Shown here in pieces: positions 1 to 9,885 of a stretch of DNA of 64,000 nucleotides (position 1 is the stretch's first letter; every line of letters begins with the position of its first letter). The notes under the pieces were generated by a model. The model did not search any database and was not told where the DNA came from. It saw nothing but the letters and a program-made list of their open reading frames with translations. Made by a program: the position numbers and the translations under genes. Source of the DNA: Neisseriaceae bacterium JH1-16 (GTDB lineage Bacteria; Pseudomonadota; Gammaproteobacteria; Burkholderiales; Chromobacteriaceae); NCBI GenBank assembly GCA_025989215.1, contig JAPDNP010000001.1, positions 868,001-932,000 on the forward strand, given 5' to 3'.

Positions 1-1
1 C

Positions 2-301
2 AAGAGCGGAGTGGACATGGTCGGTATCGGTACGGCCCTAGCTATCGACCCGAATCTGCCGCGCGATTGGCGTCACGGCAAAGACAATGCCCCGGAGTTG
101 TCGCCGATCACCTGGAGGAACAAGCCTTTGGCTTCTCTCGCCAACATGGCCACCGTGAAGTTCCAGCTGCGCAAGCTCAGCCAGGGAAGAACCCCAGATC
201 CGAGCGTATCGCCGCTGCGAGCGCTATTACTGCAGCAGTTAGCGAATGCCTGCCGTACCCGTCAGTACAGACGCTGGATGGCGCAGCGCACTCAATACTG
301 A
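2..301 (+). CDS. NADH:flavin oxidoreductase (Old Yellow Enzyme family), C-terminal part
   Basis: The gene is cut off by the window start; the frame is open from base 2, and the GTG at 11 is probably internal. The roughly 99 visible residues contain VGIGTALAIDPNLPRDW and LRALLLQQLANACRTRQYR. These match the end of the TIM barrel and the C-terminal helices of NADH:flavin oxidoreductases, FMN enzymes that reduce activated alkenes. The FMN and substrate-binding residues lie upstream and cannot be checked. A perfect 14-bp hairpin begins 22 bases after the stop and may end the transcript. Confidence 0.7.
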   Translation, partial: KSGVDMVGIGTALAIDPNLPRDWRHGKDNAPELSPITWRNKPLASLANMATVKFQLRKLSQGRTPDPSVSPLRALLLQQLANACRTRQYRRWMAQRTQY

Positions 302-323
302 CATTTGATCTGAGCACCAGAGA

Positions 324-360
324 GCTGCCCCGGCGATCGCGTAATTATCGCCGGGGCAGC
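324..360. terminator. 14-bp perfect hairpin after the flavin oxidoreductase
   Basis: GCTGCCCCGGCGAT at 324-337 pairs perfectly with 347-360 around a 9-base loop. No T tract follows on the plus strand, so it may act as a weak terminator or a 3' RNA-stabilising structure. Confidence 0.5.
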
Positions 361-591
361 AGCTTGATGGCCCTCTGGTCAGGACCACCTTTAGAGGGCG
401 AAACTGGACAGATACCACTGGCACAGCTGGCCAGATTCACCGGAATCTGCAAGTTGGCCATCGAGCCTGGAACCATCCCGCCGGGCCATTCATGACTTAG
501 CACGAGTGATCGATCAGAGTGACCCAATCGCGGTCCAGACACCGCTCACGAACAGACGCTTGCAACGGCTGGCGAACGAGCCAGGTTTCAT

Positions 592-604
592 GGGGGGGGG
601 GGGG
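592..604 (+). repeat. poly-G tract, 13 bases
   Basis: An uninterrupted run of 13 G residues lies in a non-coding stretch. Such tracts are prone to slippage. No gene start is close enough to name a target. Confidence 0.8.
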
Positions 605-717
605 CACAGACGTGGAAGCAGGGAGAAGGTGCGATTCGTCGTGGATATGGCGGCAAGCAACCATTCGTATACTACGAGCAGAAGGTTTCGCATGGTGAAC
701 GACTGATGTTGCATCCT

Positions 718-760
718 TAAGCCCCCACAACACGGACTGTCGGAGTCGTGGGGGGGCTTA
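718..760 (-). terminator. terminator after the 779-2404 gene
   Basis: TAAGCCCCCAC at 718-728 pairs with the G-rich arm at 748-760, with one bulged G. It lies 19 bases past the stop of the minus-strand gene. The T tract is very short. Confidence 0.55.
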
Positions 761-778
761 TGGCATGAGGCCGGCTCG

Positions 779-2404
779 CTACATCGGATTGTTGATATTG
801 TGGTCGTAACCGTAAGTATTGCCAGCAATATCGTCGGTCCCGGCACCGCCAGTTGTTTGTAACCCGGTTGCCGGATTGGTGTCGTGCGCCCACAAATTGC
901 CATCGACATCCATGCCACCAGCGGTATTCCCAACCATCGGTAGGCCAGTAGTGGGATTCAGTACCTGTGGCATCATCTCTTCACCAGTCCAGGTGGCACC
1001 AGAGGGGGTGGAAAGCGTGAACCACTGGAACTCTGGTTGCTTGTACCGTTCGTCTACTTGCCCCATGGCCGCCACTTTCAATGCTGCGTTTACCAGTGCT
1101 GTATCAACGTAGCTTCTGTCGCTCAATTGCTGATATGTAAATTTTGGGATGCCGAGGTCCTCTGAGTGCCCATTGCGCCGAAGGTGAGGTTCCGCTACGA
1201 AAATAGAGCGATTAGCGCCATCTACATGACTCACGCCATCAATACCGAAGACCAGGACGGGACGGCCATTTTCACACCACCCAAAGCGCCGACGAATATT
1301 CATGTTGAGTACCGCCGTGATGGTTTTCTTGATTGGCCATGCAATTGGACGTCCTACCATAATAGCCACATGCATCACCCACATGGCGAGACTACCGGCG
1401 ACTACGGTTAGCAATCCAGCTATCAGCCCAATTGCTGCACCACCCCCGCCATAGATTGCCACCCCTACTAAGGTTTTATGGTCGAGTAGTGCACTAATGA
1501 CACCGATTAGAAGGCCAATAACAGCGCCTAGAGCTGCTGCTGAGTTTTCGAGGTTTCTCAGTTTTACCAAGTCCACAACAATTGGGAGGAGTGACCCTAC
1601 AAGAAAGAATGCTGGGGCAATAGGTAAAATTTTCGCGGCACCAGTGCCGAATAATTGAAGCACGAGATACCACACTGTGGCCGCAGCGGCAGCGTCAATA
1701 AGCGGGGTCAGTCGATTCCACCACAGGGAAAGGCGCGATACCGTTTTGTGGCCCGGCAAGTCAATGCAGTCAGCCAAATACTTTAATTTGTGGCTAGTCC
1801 AGCCGCCACCAGCATTTCTCGCAATACGCTCCTGTAAGCAGACAAGGATAAACCAAAGCATCATGGTGCCAACGGCGACGGTGCTCCACCATAGAGCGGA
1901 ATGGGAGGGCGATAACTCACCAATATCTATGGCATGTTTGGTGGCGGTGAATTGAATCGTAGCAATGTGAGAGTTCTGTGGAGCCTTCTTGATTTCGGCA
2001 ATTCCATTGTCCGCTTGATAGGAATTTTGTTTCCCTTGGACTTGAGTAAATCCCTTCATTATCTCACCAAAGAGAGCTTTGGCTGATTTGGCTGGTGCTG
2101 TGATTATTATTCCAACTAGCTTGTTTTCAGTGTCATAAACAAAGTTCGCCACCATCGAGGTTTTTTTTACCAATTTTCCCGATACCTTCAGTACCTTCCC
2201 CTTTGTGACGGCATCGATACCTGCATCTGTGACCGTTGCCTTTGTTCCGAGGTCTTTTGCAGTCTGTTCGTATGTCGATACTCCCAACTCCTGGCCGAGA
2301 AACACAAAATTCTTGGCTGAATCACCAGCAAAAGCATTGCATAAACTGGTTGCGGCTAGCATTAGAAATAAAAATGCCAAACGAATTATTTTTTGTATCG
2401 ACAT
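779..2404 (-). CDS. secreted or inner-membrane protein with C-terminal NPxTGLPM-type repeats, unknown function
   Basis: This 541-residue protein starts with a clear signal peptide (LAFLFLMLAATSLCNAFA). A periplasmic domain of about 150 residues follows, then several hydrophobic segments from about residue 165 to 360, and a cytoplasmic or exported tail. The tail ends in two related units, NPTTGLPMVGNTAGGMDVDG and NPATGLQTTGGAGTDDIAG, each followed by an aromatic and an Asp. From memory, this motif also occurs at the ends of short uncharacterised proteobacterial proteins. I do not recognise the rest. The start ATG has only a weak GGA upstream. The gene stands alone, with its terminator at 718-760. 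Confidence 0.6.
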   Translation of the reverse strand: MSIQKIIRLAFLFLMLAATSLCNAFAGDSAKNFVFLGQELGVSTYEQTAKDLGTKATVTDAGIDAVTKGKVLKVSGKLVKKTSMVANFVYDTENKLVGIIITAPAKSAKALFGEIMKGFTQVQGKQNSYQADNGIAEIKKAPQNSHIATIQFTATKHAIDIGELSPSHSALWWSTVAVGTMMLWFILVCLQERIARNAGGGWTSHKLKYLADCIDLPGHKTVSRLSLWWNRLTPLIDAAAAATVWYLVLQLFGTGAAKILPIAPAFFLVGSLLPIVVDLVKLRNLENSAAALGAVIGLLIGVISALLDHKTLVGVAIYGGGGAAIGLIAGLLTVVAGSLAMWVMHVAIMVGRPIAWPIKKTITAVLNMNIRRRFGWCENGRPVLVFGIDGVSHVDGANRSIFVAEPHLRRNGHSEDLGIPKFTYQQLSDRSYVDTALVNAALKVAAMGQVDERYKQPEFQWFTLSTPSGATWTGEEMMPQVLNPTTGLPMVGNTAGGMDVDGNLWAHDTNPATGLQTTGGAGTDDIAGNTYGYDHNINNPM

Positions 2405-2795
2405 AGTATTTGTTCCATTTATAACCTTATGGCATTATATGCAAAATACGTTTTGCTGGACAGCGGTGGCGGGGATGCCTCAATGACAGGCTGATGGACT
2501 GATGCTGTTGCCACATAGCAGGGCTCCCGAGGTGTCCATGCATGGGATGAACGATACTTCCCCCGGTCGCGATGCTCACCCAGCCACAACCGAACGGCGG
2601 TGAGCATGAGCATTGGCCGGCCGCAATCCCAGCAACCAGTAGGGCAAGCACATGACACGCCCCGGCTGGCATCATCCAACCCGCCACAACCATAAAGGCG
2701 TGCCCCCTTTGGCAACTTGGTGGTGTTGTCGAACTTGATCATGTCTCCCCGTCCAAGCGCCTGCGCTATGACAGGCTTCCACCCCCCGAGACAAA
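2405..2795. other. gene-free stretch with one doubtful open frame
   Basis: On the minus strand a frame open from an ATG at 2742 down to 2419 would give a Cys-rich protein of about 107 residues (CACPTGCWDCGRP). The only purine-rich run is too close to the ATG and nothing in the product is recognisable, so I do not call a gene. The stretch must hold the promoter of the 779-2404 gene, but I cannot place it. Confidence 0.4.
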
Positions 2796-2845
2796 GAAAG
2801 CCCCCTAACAACCACTCCAATAGAGGAGGACTGCAAGGGGGCTTC
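2796..2845 (-). terminator. terminator after the 2864-3466 gene
   Basis: On the minus strand GAAGCCCCCT (from 2845-2836) pairs with AGGGGGCTTTC (2806-2796) and is followed by a T-rich stretch. It lies about 20 bases past the stop. Confidence 0.65.
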
Positions 2846-2863
2846 AGCGGTAGAGCAACAACC

Positions 2864-3466
2864 TTAGCTGGCCGCAGCCGAGTGAGCCGGTTCGCTAGCT
2901 GCAGCGGGGGCCGCTTTCCTTTGCGCGTCTTTTACTGCCATCTCGGCCAACGTCGGCGCGGTGGATTCAACAAACGCTTTAGCTTTTTCATCTTGTGCTG
3001 CGACAGTTTGGATGCGCTGCAGGACCTGCTTGAACCACCTCGGGCGGTCTTCCACCTTCAGCTCGATCAGGTCCTGTGCGTATATCTGCGATTTTTCGAA
3101 AACAACCGGCCGCGTACGAACATCCGCATTCACCCGCAGGATAGCTTCATCCGGTTTACCGTTGCAGACCTTCTTGTTGAAGATAAAGGCTTGGCCGGCG
3201 ACTCTGTCCGGTTCTGCCGGAATGACGGTTTCTGTGTTGCGAGTCTTGACCACTTCGTCCCAGTCTCGCACGTATGGCACCATCAGGCCGGTGTAACGGC
3301 ACCTGCCGTTACCATCTTCACGCCACCACTCTCGGTGCATGCTGACCTCGGTGACCGAGTTGATTTCGGCCATGGTAGTGTGAGTCGGATAGTCAGCATC
3401 CGAGTACAGAACGATGCTGGCGAACATCGTGGCCCCCAGGTACAGGAGGTTTAGTACGTCAAACAT
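2864..3466 (-). CDS. hypothetical protein with hydrophobic N-terminus and Ala-rich tail
   Basis: This is a 200-residue protein that I do not recognise. The N-terminus (LLYLGATMFASIVLY) could be a membrane anchor or uncleaved signal. A soluble domain of about 130 residues follows, and the tail is rich in Ala, Ser and Pro (KDAQRKAAPAAASEPAHSAAAS). No ribosome binding site is obvious before the ATG at 3466, so the true start may differ. It has its own downstream terminator and no clear partner. The neighbouring membrane protein and IS-like region suggest an accessory island. Confidence 0.5.
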   Translation of the reverse strand: MFDVLNLLYLGATMFASIVLYSDADYPTHTTMAEINSVTEVSMHREWWREDGNGRCRYTGLMVPYVRDWDEVVKTRNTETVIPAEPDRVAGQAFIFNKKVCNGKPDEAILRVNADVRTRPVVFEKSQIYAQDLIELKVEDRPRWFKQVLQRIQTVAAQDEKAKAFVESTAPTLAEMAVKDAQRKAAPAAASEPAHSAAAS

Positions 3467-4297
3467 GGATGGCTATTTCCTTTTTGATGCCTACAGCAAC
3501 CAAAATAGCTATTCGGACCAGCTGGAAAGCTATAACCGATAGCACCGGTAAACCTGTTCTGAAGTAGTCATCAATCGACAGGTCATCCTGTTGCTATTCG
3601 GGCAGTTTGGTTGAGCTGAGTCGCCTCTAGCTTAGATACCTCGATGACTGCTTTCCGATGTGAGAGCGGCCATTCGTCATTGAAGGGGCAAATGGCCGCT
3701 TCGGCCGATGACCGGCCGGTCGGGAGGGACACTGCGAAGGGTGGCTCCAGGCCGTAAGTGGACCATTATCTTTAACGGGGTGGTCAGACTCGGACTTGAG
3801 TCGCGGCGATCCTGACAGTTCCTTCCCAAAAACTTGTCGTAGGGCAGGCGATATGGTCTCCGACGTAACCCGCCTGTTGACATGACTTCGCTGGGCTGAA
3901 CACTGCCTTTCTTCACCGCTTAACGCGTCATCCATTCCTCTGCAGTTCATCTGCCTTGGAGGTTGTTTCCATTGGCCGCCAGAAAACCTGAGAGCGCCAG
4001 TTGGTACATGCGGCCCTGTACGCTTTCTTGCTTCGTATATCGGTGACCGTAGAGAGAAGCATAAGCTGGCCACGACCCACAGTTGGGAACCATAAGCTGG
4101 CCACAAGAGAGGTCTGGATATTCAGGCGCATCGAAGGGGCAATGGCTGGCTGGGTAAGGGCTTCAGCAGCAATGGGGGTATTGCGGGATGGGTTTGTTCG
4201 AAGAAGCTGAAGAAAATTACGGCACCGAGAAAGTATAAGCTGGCCGTTTGGCCACTTTATGCTTCCCGCCACAACGAAGAAATCTTGAAGATGTTGC
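3467..4297. other. non-coding region with IS-like repeated ends
   Basis: I see no intact gene; the open frames here have no start signal or recognisable product. A motif reading ATAAGCTGGCCAC on the plus strand recurs at 4060-4073, 4091-4104 and, diverged, at 4234-4246, next to a related GGCCACTTTATGC at 4250-4262. Repeated GTGGCCA-type motifs are typical of IS21-family ends, so this may be the relic of such an element. No transposase reading frame remains. Confidence 0.35.
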
Positions 4298-4382
4298 TGG
4301 TGCGAGCGGGGAGACTCGAACTCCCACACCGTAAGGCGCTGGAACCTAAATCCAGTGCGTCTACCAATTCCGCCACGCTCGC
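4298..4382 (-). tRNA. tRNA-Leu (anticodon UAG)
   Basis: The 85-base minus-strand sequence starts GCGAGCG and ends CGCTCGCACCA, giving a full acceptor stem and an encoded CCA. The anticodon stem CTGGA/TCCAG closes the loop TTTAGGT, so the anticodon is UAG. The long variable arm is typical of tRNA-Leu, and the T arm (GTTCGAGTC) is intact. Confidence 0.95.
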
Positions 4383-4564
4383 TAGGGTGACTACTGAAGA
4401 CAGCCTTTTAACCGGCTGAATCAGCGAAACCGGAGCATACAGAAAGCCGGAGCCTTAGGCAAGCCAAGAACGTGCTTGTGCCGCCCTATAAAAGTAGTGG
4501 GCGGCACAAGCACCCTCGGACAACATTATCAAGCCGCCCGCCGAAGCGAAGCCCCGACCATCAA

Positions 4565-5830
4565 CTAGCGCGCTTTCAACGCCGGTCCGTCGCTTCCCAA
4601 CTCCACCGCATAGGACAGCGCCAGCTTGGTGAATTTCAGCGCATGTTGCGCCTGGTTACCCATATTGGCCAGCGTGTCCTTGCTCGTGTGGATATAGGGG
4701 TTGTAGTTACTGAAGCTCGACTCGAACGGCAAGGAAGCCACATAACCCTGCTTGTTCCACGAGGCGTGATCCGAGCAGGCATAGCCGCACTGGTCGTAGC
4801 CCACCTTCAGTGCCGGCTGGTAGGTCTTGATCAAGTCGGCGAGAAAGGCATTCTGCGCCGCATTGGTGTAGTCGGTGTAGATGAAGATGTCTTCGGCGTT
4901 GCCCTGATAGTTGGTCATATCGAGCTGCAACACGCCGACCACATTGGTTTTCTGCTGCTTGTGGCGGGTGGCGATGTCGTTGGAGCCGCGCAGCCCGACT
5001 TCCTCCGCTGCATAGGCCATGAACTTGATGGTGCGGCGTGGCTGATAGTTATTCGCCATCAGCACGCGGATCACTTCGGTCAGGCTGGCGACACCCGAGG
5101 CATCGTCGTCGGCACCCGGTGCACGACTGTTCTCACCGGTGCCGCTGCCTATGGTCGAGTCGAGATGGGCGCCCAGCACCAGCTCTTCGGCGGCGTTGTC
5201 CTTGCCCTTGATGGTGAGCACCACCGATTTTTGCGGATAACCGCTGTGCGCCACCTGTTCGATGGTCACATCGCTTCGCCCGCCGGCCAACTGCTTCCAG
5301 TTGCTGGCGATCCAGTCCGACGCCGCCTGGCCGTGACTGGTGGCATAGAAGCGGTTCTGATAGCCGGACAGCGTCTGTATGGTGCCGAGAATATTGCTGT
5401 CCTGCAGCTGCGGCAGCAGCTTGTTGACCACCACCTGGTCATTGATCTGATAGTTGGGCGCCACGGTCCCGGCCAGCTTGGGCGCTGGTGCCAGCGCTAC
5501 GCGCGCTTCGGTCTGGCTGCCATGCACGATGAAGCCGCCGCAGTGGCGACGCTTGTCGTGTATCGCGTCGGACAACTTGGGCAGCAAACTTTCGTCCACT
5601 TCGACGACGTGGACCTTCTCCGTCACAGGGACACTCTGGCCGGTCAGACTGCGAGCCACGATGCCGGTATTGAGTTGGCGGCTCTCATTGCTTTTGGTTT
5701 GCGGGCTGATCTGGCGTAGCAACAGGTAGGCATCGTCGCCCAGCGTGATCCAGACGGTGGAGCGGGCATGCACCGTACCACTGACGGCAAAACCAGCGAT
5801 CAACACAAACAGGGGCTTTAATCGAGACAT
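4565..5830 (-). CDS. secreted M28 family aminopeptidase
   Basis: The 421-residue protein resembles Vibrio-type leucyl aminopeptidases, which use two zinc ions to remove N-terminal residues from peptides. A signal peptide (FVLIAGFAVSGTVHA) is followed by a propeptide-like region of about 150 residues. The catalytic domain has the metal and catalytic residues in order: HLD near 221, GADDDASG near 240, the AEEVGLRGS pair near 272, a QLDM Asp, and the final IHTSKDTL His. The start was set at the second Met because GGAG lies 6 bases before it; a TTG four codons upstream is less likely. It lies just after an M4 metalloprotease gene on the same strand, which suggests joint extracellular protein digestion. 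Confidence 0.9.
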   Translation of the reverse strand: MSRLKPLFVLIAGFAVSGTVHARSTVWITLGDDAYLLLRQISPQTKSNESRQLNTGIVARSLTGQSVPVTEKVHVVEVDESLLPKLSDAIHDKRRHCGGFIVHGSQTEARVALAPAPKLAGTVAPNYQINDQVVVNKLLPQLQDSNILGTIQTLSGYQNRFYATSHGQAASDWIASNWKQLAGGRSDVTIEQVAHSGYPQKSVVLTIKGKDNAAEELVLGAHLDSTIGSGTGENSRAPGADDDASGVASLTEVIRVLMANNYQPRRTIKFMAYAAEEVGLRGSNDIATRHKQQKTNVVGVLQLDMTNYQGNAEDIFIYTDYTNAAQNAFLADLIKTYQPALKVGYDQCGYACSDHASWNKQGYVASLPFESSFSNYNPYIHTSKDTLANMGNQAQHALKFTKLALSYAVELGSDGPALKAR

Positions 5831-5885
5831 AGCTATCTCCAAGGCATAGAGTGCAGGGTTGGCCGAACGGCCGATTGCGCGACAT

Positions 5886-5917
5886 GAAAAACGGCCAGCC
5901 CAAGGGCCGGCCGTTTC
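5886..5917 (-). terminator. terminator between the M4 and M28 protease genes
   Basis: On the minus strand GAAACGGCCGGCCC pairs with GGGCTGGCCGTTT, one mismatch apart, and runs into a short T tract. It lies 10 bases past the M4 gene stop. Confidence 0.75.
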
Positions 5918-5926
5918 AAGAGGGGA

Positions 5927-7444
<1,518 letters not shown>

Positions 7445-7614
7445 TTATTCGTGTTAGCCACGAGGCCCTCGCCTCGGATCCACCCTGCAGCAGGCCTTGT
7501 GTGCTTGCCGCCAGGGTCAAAGCTTGCCGTGCATCCTCCGCTTGTTCATTGCGTGTCCCAGCGGTCGAATGACGCAAGCAACCACCACCATGAATTCATT
7601 AGGCATATGGCATA

Positions 7615-7630
7615 GTCATATATATATGAC
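7615..7630. promoter_or_regulatory. 16-bp perfect palindrome, possible operator
   Basis: GTCATATATATATGAC is its own reverse complement. It lies about 190 bases upstream of the M4 protease start, where a regulator could bind. No specific family is indicated. Confidence 0.3.
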
Positions 7631-7914
7631 GATTGGCTTTTCGTGTTCGGGATTTTTATTGCCAACGTCATTAAAAATATTTACACAAAACAAAACCCGA
7701 CTCGCCGAAACATAAATGCAAGAAGTCGACTGAAAAACTCACTAAATGCCACAAACTGTTGAGCAAGATGTGCACCAATACCACAAATGCATACCATTAG
7801 AATCAGAGCATTTACTCGAACAGCATTACAGAAGACACGGCCACGCATCGCATGAACAGGGGAGGGGATGGATCGGCATATGGCAGGTACGCAGCGAACC
7901 GCCACGACAGAGCG

Positions 7915-7928
7915 TTGACTCAGATCAA
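7915..7928 (+). promoter_or_regulatory. FNR/ANR-type binding site upstream of hutW
   Basis: TTGACTCAGATCAA matches the FNR consensus TTGAT-N4-ATCAA at 9 of 10 defined positions. It lies 80 bases before the hutW start, so a class II promoter with transcription starting near 7963 would fit. This agrees with the oxygen-sensitive chemistry of the downstream gene. Confidence 0.6.
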
Positions 7929-8007
7929 TCCAGGCGGCGTCAAAAACGTAATGGGACTTATTTTTATTTAAAGTAAAGCGATTAGCGATGACAGCCACTG
8001 GACATTC

Positions 8008-9339
8008 ATGGACTACGATTTTTCACCCCACTACGCCGCGACCGGCAAGCTGGCCTTCCCGCGCCGGACCAACGCCATGCCCTGGGCTCACCGCACCCCC
8101 TTGCCGCAATCCGACTTCATCGGGCGCTGGCAGGCGCTGAGCGGCCAATCAAGGGTTGGCCGAAAGGGGCTCGCCTATGTACATATCCCGTTCTGCGCCA
8201 ACCATTGCCTGTCCTGCGGCTTCTACGCCAACCGCTGGCACGAACAAGCGTCGCGACCGTATATCAACCGGCTGATCGCCGAGATCAGCGCCGGCGCCGA
8301 TCAACCACTGACCCGCAGCGAGCCGATCCACGCGGTCTACCTAGGAGGAGGGACACCCTCCGCCCTCGCGCAGGATGACCTTTACCGGCTGATTCAGGCA
8401 CTGCGCCGTCATCTGCCACTGGCACCCGACGCCGAGATCACCGTAGAAGGGCGAATTCAGCACTTTGACGACGCCCGCATCGATGCCTGCCTGGCCGCCG
8501 GTGCGAACCGCTTTTCGATCGAAGTGCAAAGCTTCGATACCAGCGTGCGCCAGCAACTGGGGCGCAAATCCGACCGGCGCACCGCGATCGCCTTCCTGGA
8601 GAGCTTGGCCGCACGCGACCAGGCCGCGGTGGTCTGCGACCTGATCTTCGGTCTACCTGGACAGGACGAGCGGGTTTGGCAGGCCTACCTCGACACCGTC
8701 TGCGCCTTGCCCCTCGACGGGGTCGACCTCTATTCGCTGGCGTTGTTGCCCAGCGCACCGCTCGCCAAAGCGGTCCAACTGAGACGGCGCAGCATCGCTA
8801 CTCCCGAGCAACGGCTGCAGCACTATCTGCACGGCCATGCCCGGCTGGCGAGGGCAGGTTGGGCGCAGCTGTCGAACAGCCATTGGGCCCGCACCACCCG
8901 TGAGCGCAATCTCTACAACCTATTGATCAAGCAGGGTGCCGATTGCCTGGCGTACGGATCAGGAGCCGGCGGCCACATCGCTGGTCTCAGTTATGTCGCG
9001 CAGCCCGCCCTGGCCGAATACGAGGCCGCGATCGATCGCGGCGACAAGCCGCTGGCCATGATGGCCTTCGCCGATGAGTGGCAAGTACTGCGCGAGGCGG
9101 TGATCGGCGCCATCGAATGTGGCCGGCTGGATCTGGCGACCTTACCGCTCGACGAAGCCGCCACACTCGGCGACACCCTCGCACCACTGCTATCGCAATG
9201 GCAGCACAGCGACCTGCTGCAACAGGCCGGATCGGCACTCCACCTGACGCCGACCGGCCGCTTCTGGGCCAACAACCTCCACAGTGCCCTGAATCAGGTG
9301 ATCACTACATTACCCGGCCTGCAGGCCAGGGCCGCCTGA
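8008..9339 (+). CDS. hutW: HutW/ChuW-type anaerobic heme-degrading radical SAM methyltransferase
   Basis: The 443-residue protein belongs to the HemN-like radical SAM family. The 4Fe-4S motif is FCANHCLSCGFY (CxxxCxxC) near residue 65, followed by YLGGGTPS and the SIEVQSFD barrel motif. In the E. coli enzyme ChuW, this chemistry opens heme without oxygen to release iron. The assignment to HutW rather than coproporphyrinogen oxidase rests on the next gene, hutX, and a chuY-like gene after that. An FNR-like site upstream suggests induction under low oxygen. The ATG at 8008 is preceded by a modest GGA. Confidence 0.88.
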   Translation: MDYDFSPHYAATGKLAFPRRTNAMPWAHRTPLPQSDFIGRWQALSGQSRVGRKGLAYVHIPFCANHCLSCGFYANRWHEQASRPYINRLIAEISAGADQPLTRSEPIHAVYLGGGTPSALAQDDLYRLIQALRRHLPLAPDAEITVEGRIQHFDDARIDACLAAGANRFSIEVQSFDTSVRQQLGRKSDRRTAIAFLESLAARDQAAVVCDLIFGLPGQDERVWQAYLDTVCALPLDGVDLYSLALLPSAPLAKAVQLRRRSIATPEQRLQHYLHGHARLARAGWAQLSNSHWARTTRERNLYNLLIKQGADCLAYGSGAGGHIAGLSYVAQPALAEYEAAIDRGDKPLAMMAFADEWQVLREAVIGAIECGRLDLATLPLDEAATLGDTLAPLLSQWQHSDLLQQAGSALHLTPTGRFWANNLHSALNQVITTLPGLQARAA

Positions 9340-9363
9340 CCCTTAAGCAAGGAATACCGCCTC

Positions 9364-9885
9364 ATGACAGATCAACACGTAACACTGACCGATTTTCTTG
9401 CCGACAATCCCAGCATCGTGCTAGAGGGAGTGGCCCGCGACTATGGCGTCAGCCTCGGCGACGTGCTCGACGCCTTGCCCCCGGGCAATTGCACCCAAGT
9501 CGCAGGCCAGCACTTCAGCACGGTAATGGCCGCCATCAGCCTATGGGGCGATGTCACTCTGCTGGTGCACAGCGCCGACGCCATCATCGAGTTTCACGGC
9601 CCCGTGCCGGTAGGCCGCAGCGCCCGCGGCTTCTTCAATCTGCGCAACAATGGTCGGCTCAGTGGCCACATCCGCGCCGACCACTGCGCGCACATCGTCT
9701 TCGTCGAGCGGCCATTCATGGGCATGCCGACCGCCAGCGTCGTGTTTCTCAACCCGGAGGGTGCTGCCATGTATAAGGTGTTCGTGCGCTGCATACGCGA
9801 AGATCGCAGCCTCGATGCAGCGCAACTGGCTCAATTCCGCGAGCTGGCCGCCTCGTTGTATAACGAAGCGGAAACCTACGCATGA
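9364..9885 (+). CDS. hutX: heme utilization carrier protein HutX
   Basis: The 173-residue protein matches the HutX/ChuX family of cytosolic heme-binding proteins that pass heme to the degrading enzyme. Typical features are an N-terminal helical part (LEGVARDYGVSLGDVLDALP), the GDVTLLVHSADAIIEFHGPVP strand region, GFFNLR, and the GMPTASVVFLN segment near 120. The gene starts 24 bases after hutW and overlaps the next gene by four bases (ATGA), so the three are translationally coupled in one operon. Confidence 0.9.
   Translation: MTDQHVTLTDFLADNPSIVLEGVARDYGVSLGDVLDALPPGNCTQVAGQHFSTVMAAISLWGDVTLLVHSADAIIEFHGPVPVGRSARGFFNLRNNGRLSGHIRADHCAHIVFVERPFMGMPTASVVFLNPEGAAMYKVFVRCIREDRSLDAAQLAQFRELAASLYNEAETYA

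Larger units (their letters stand above)
302..778. other. gene-free region between a flavin oxidoreductase and a membrane protein gene
   Basis: No convincing gene is seen here. Short open frames on both strands overlap each other and have no ribosome binding site or recognisable product. The region holds a perfect hairpin (324-360), a 13-base G tract (592-604) and a terminator-like stem (718-760). Confidence 0.6.

Noticed and set aside
2419-2820. 133-codon minus-strand frame, Cys-rich
   Set aside because: Its TTG start lies in the terminator of the 2864-3466 gene, and the internal ATG has badly spaced ribosome binding bases.
3627-4106. 159-codon minus-strand frame in the IS-like region
   Set aside because: Odd composition, no start signal, and overlapping frames of similar length in the same stretch.
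4472-5719. Long open frame on the plus strand (415 codons)
   Set aside because: It is antisense to the M28 peptidase gene, whose metal ligands are all present; GC-rich codon bias opens the opposite strand.
7681-7998. 105-codon minus-strand frame before hutW
   Set aside because: It covers the FNR-like promoter region, has no ribosome binding site and no recognisable product.
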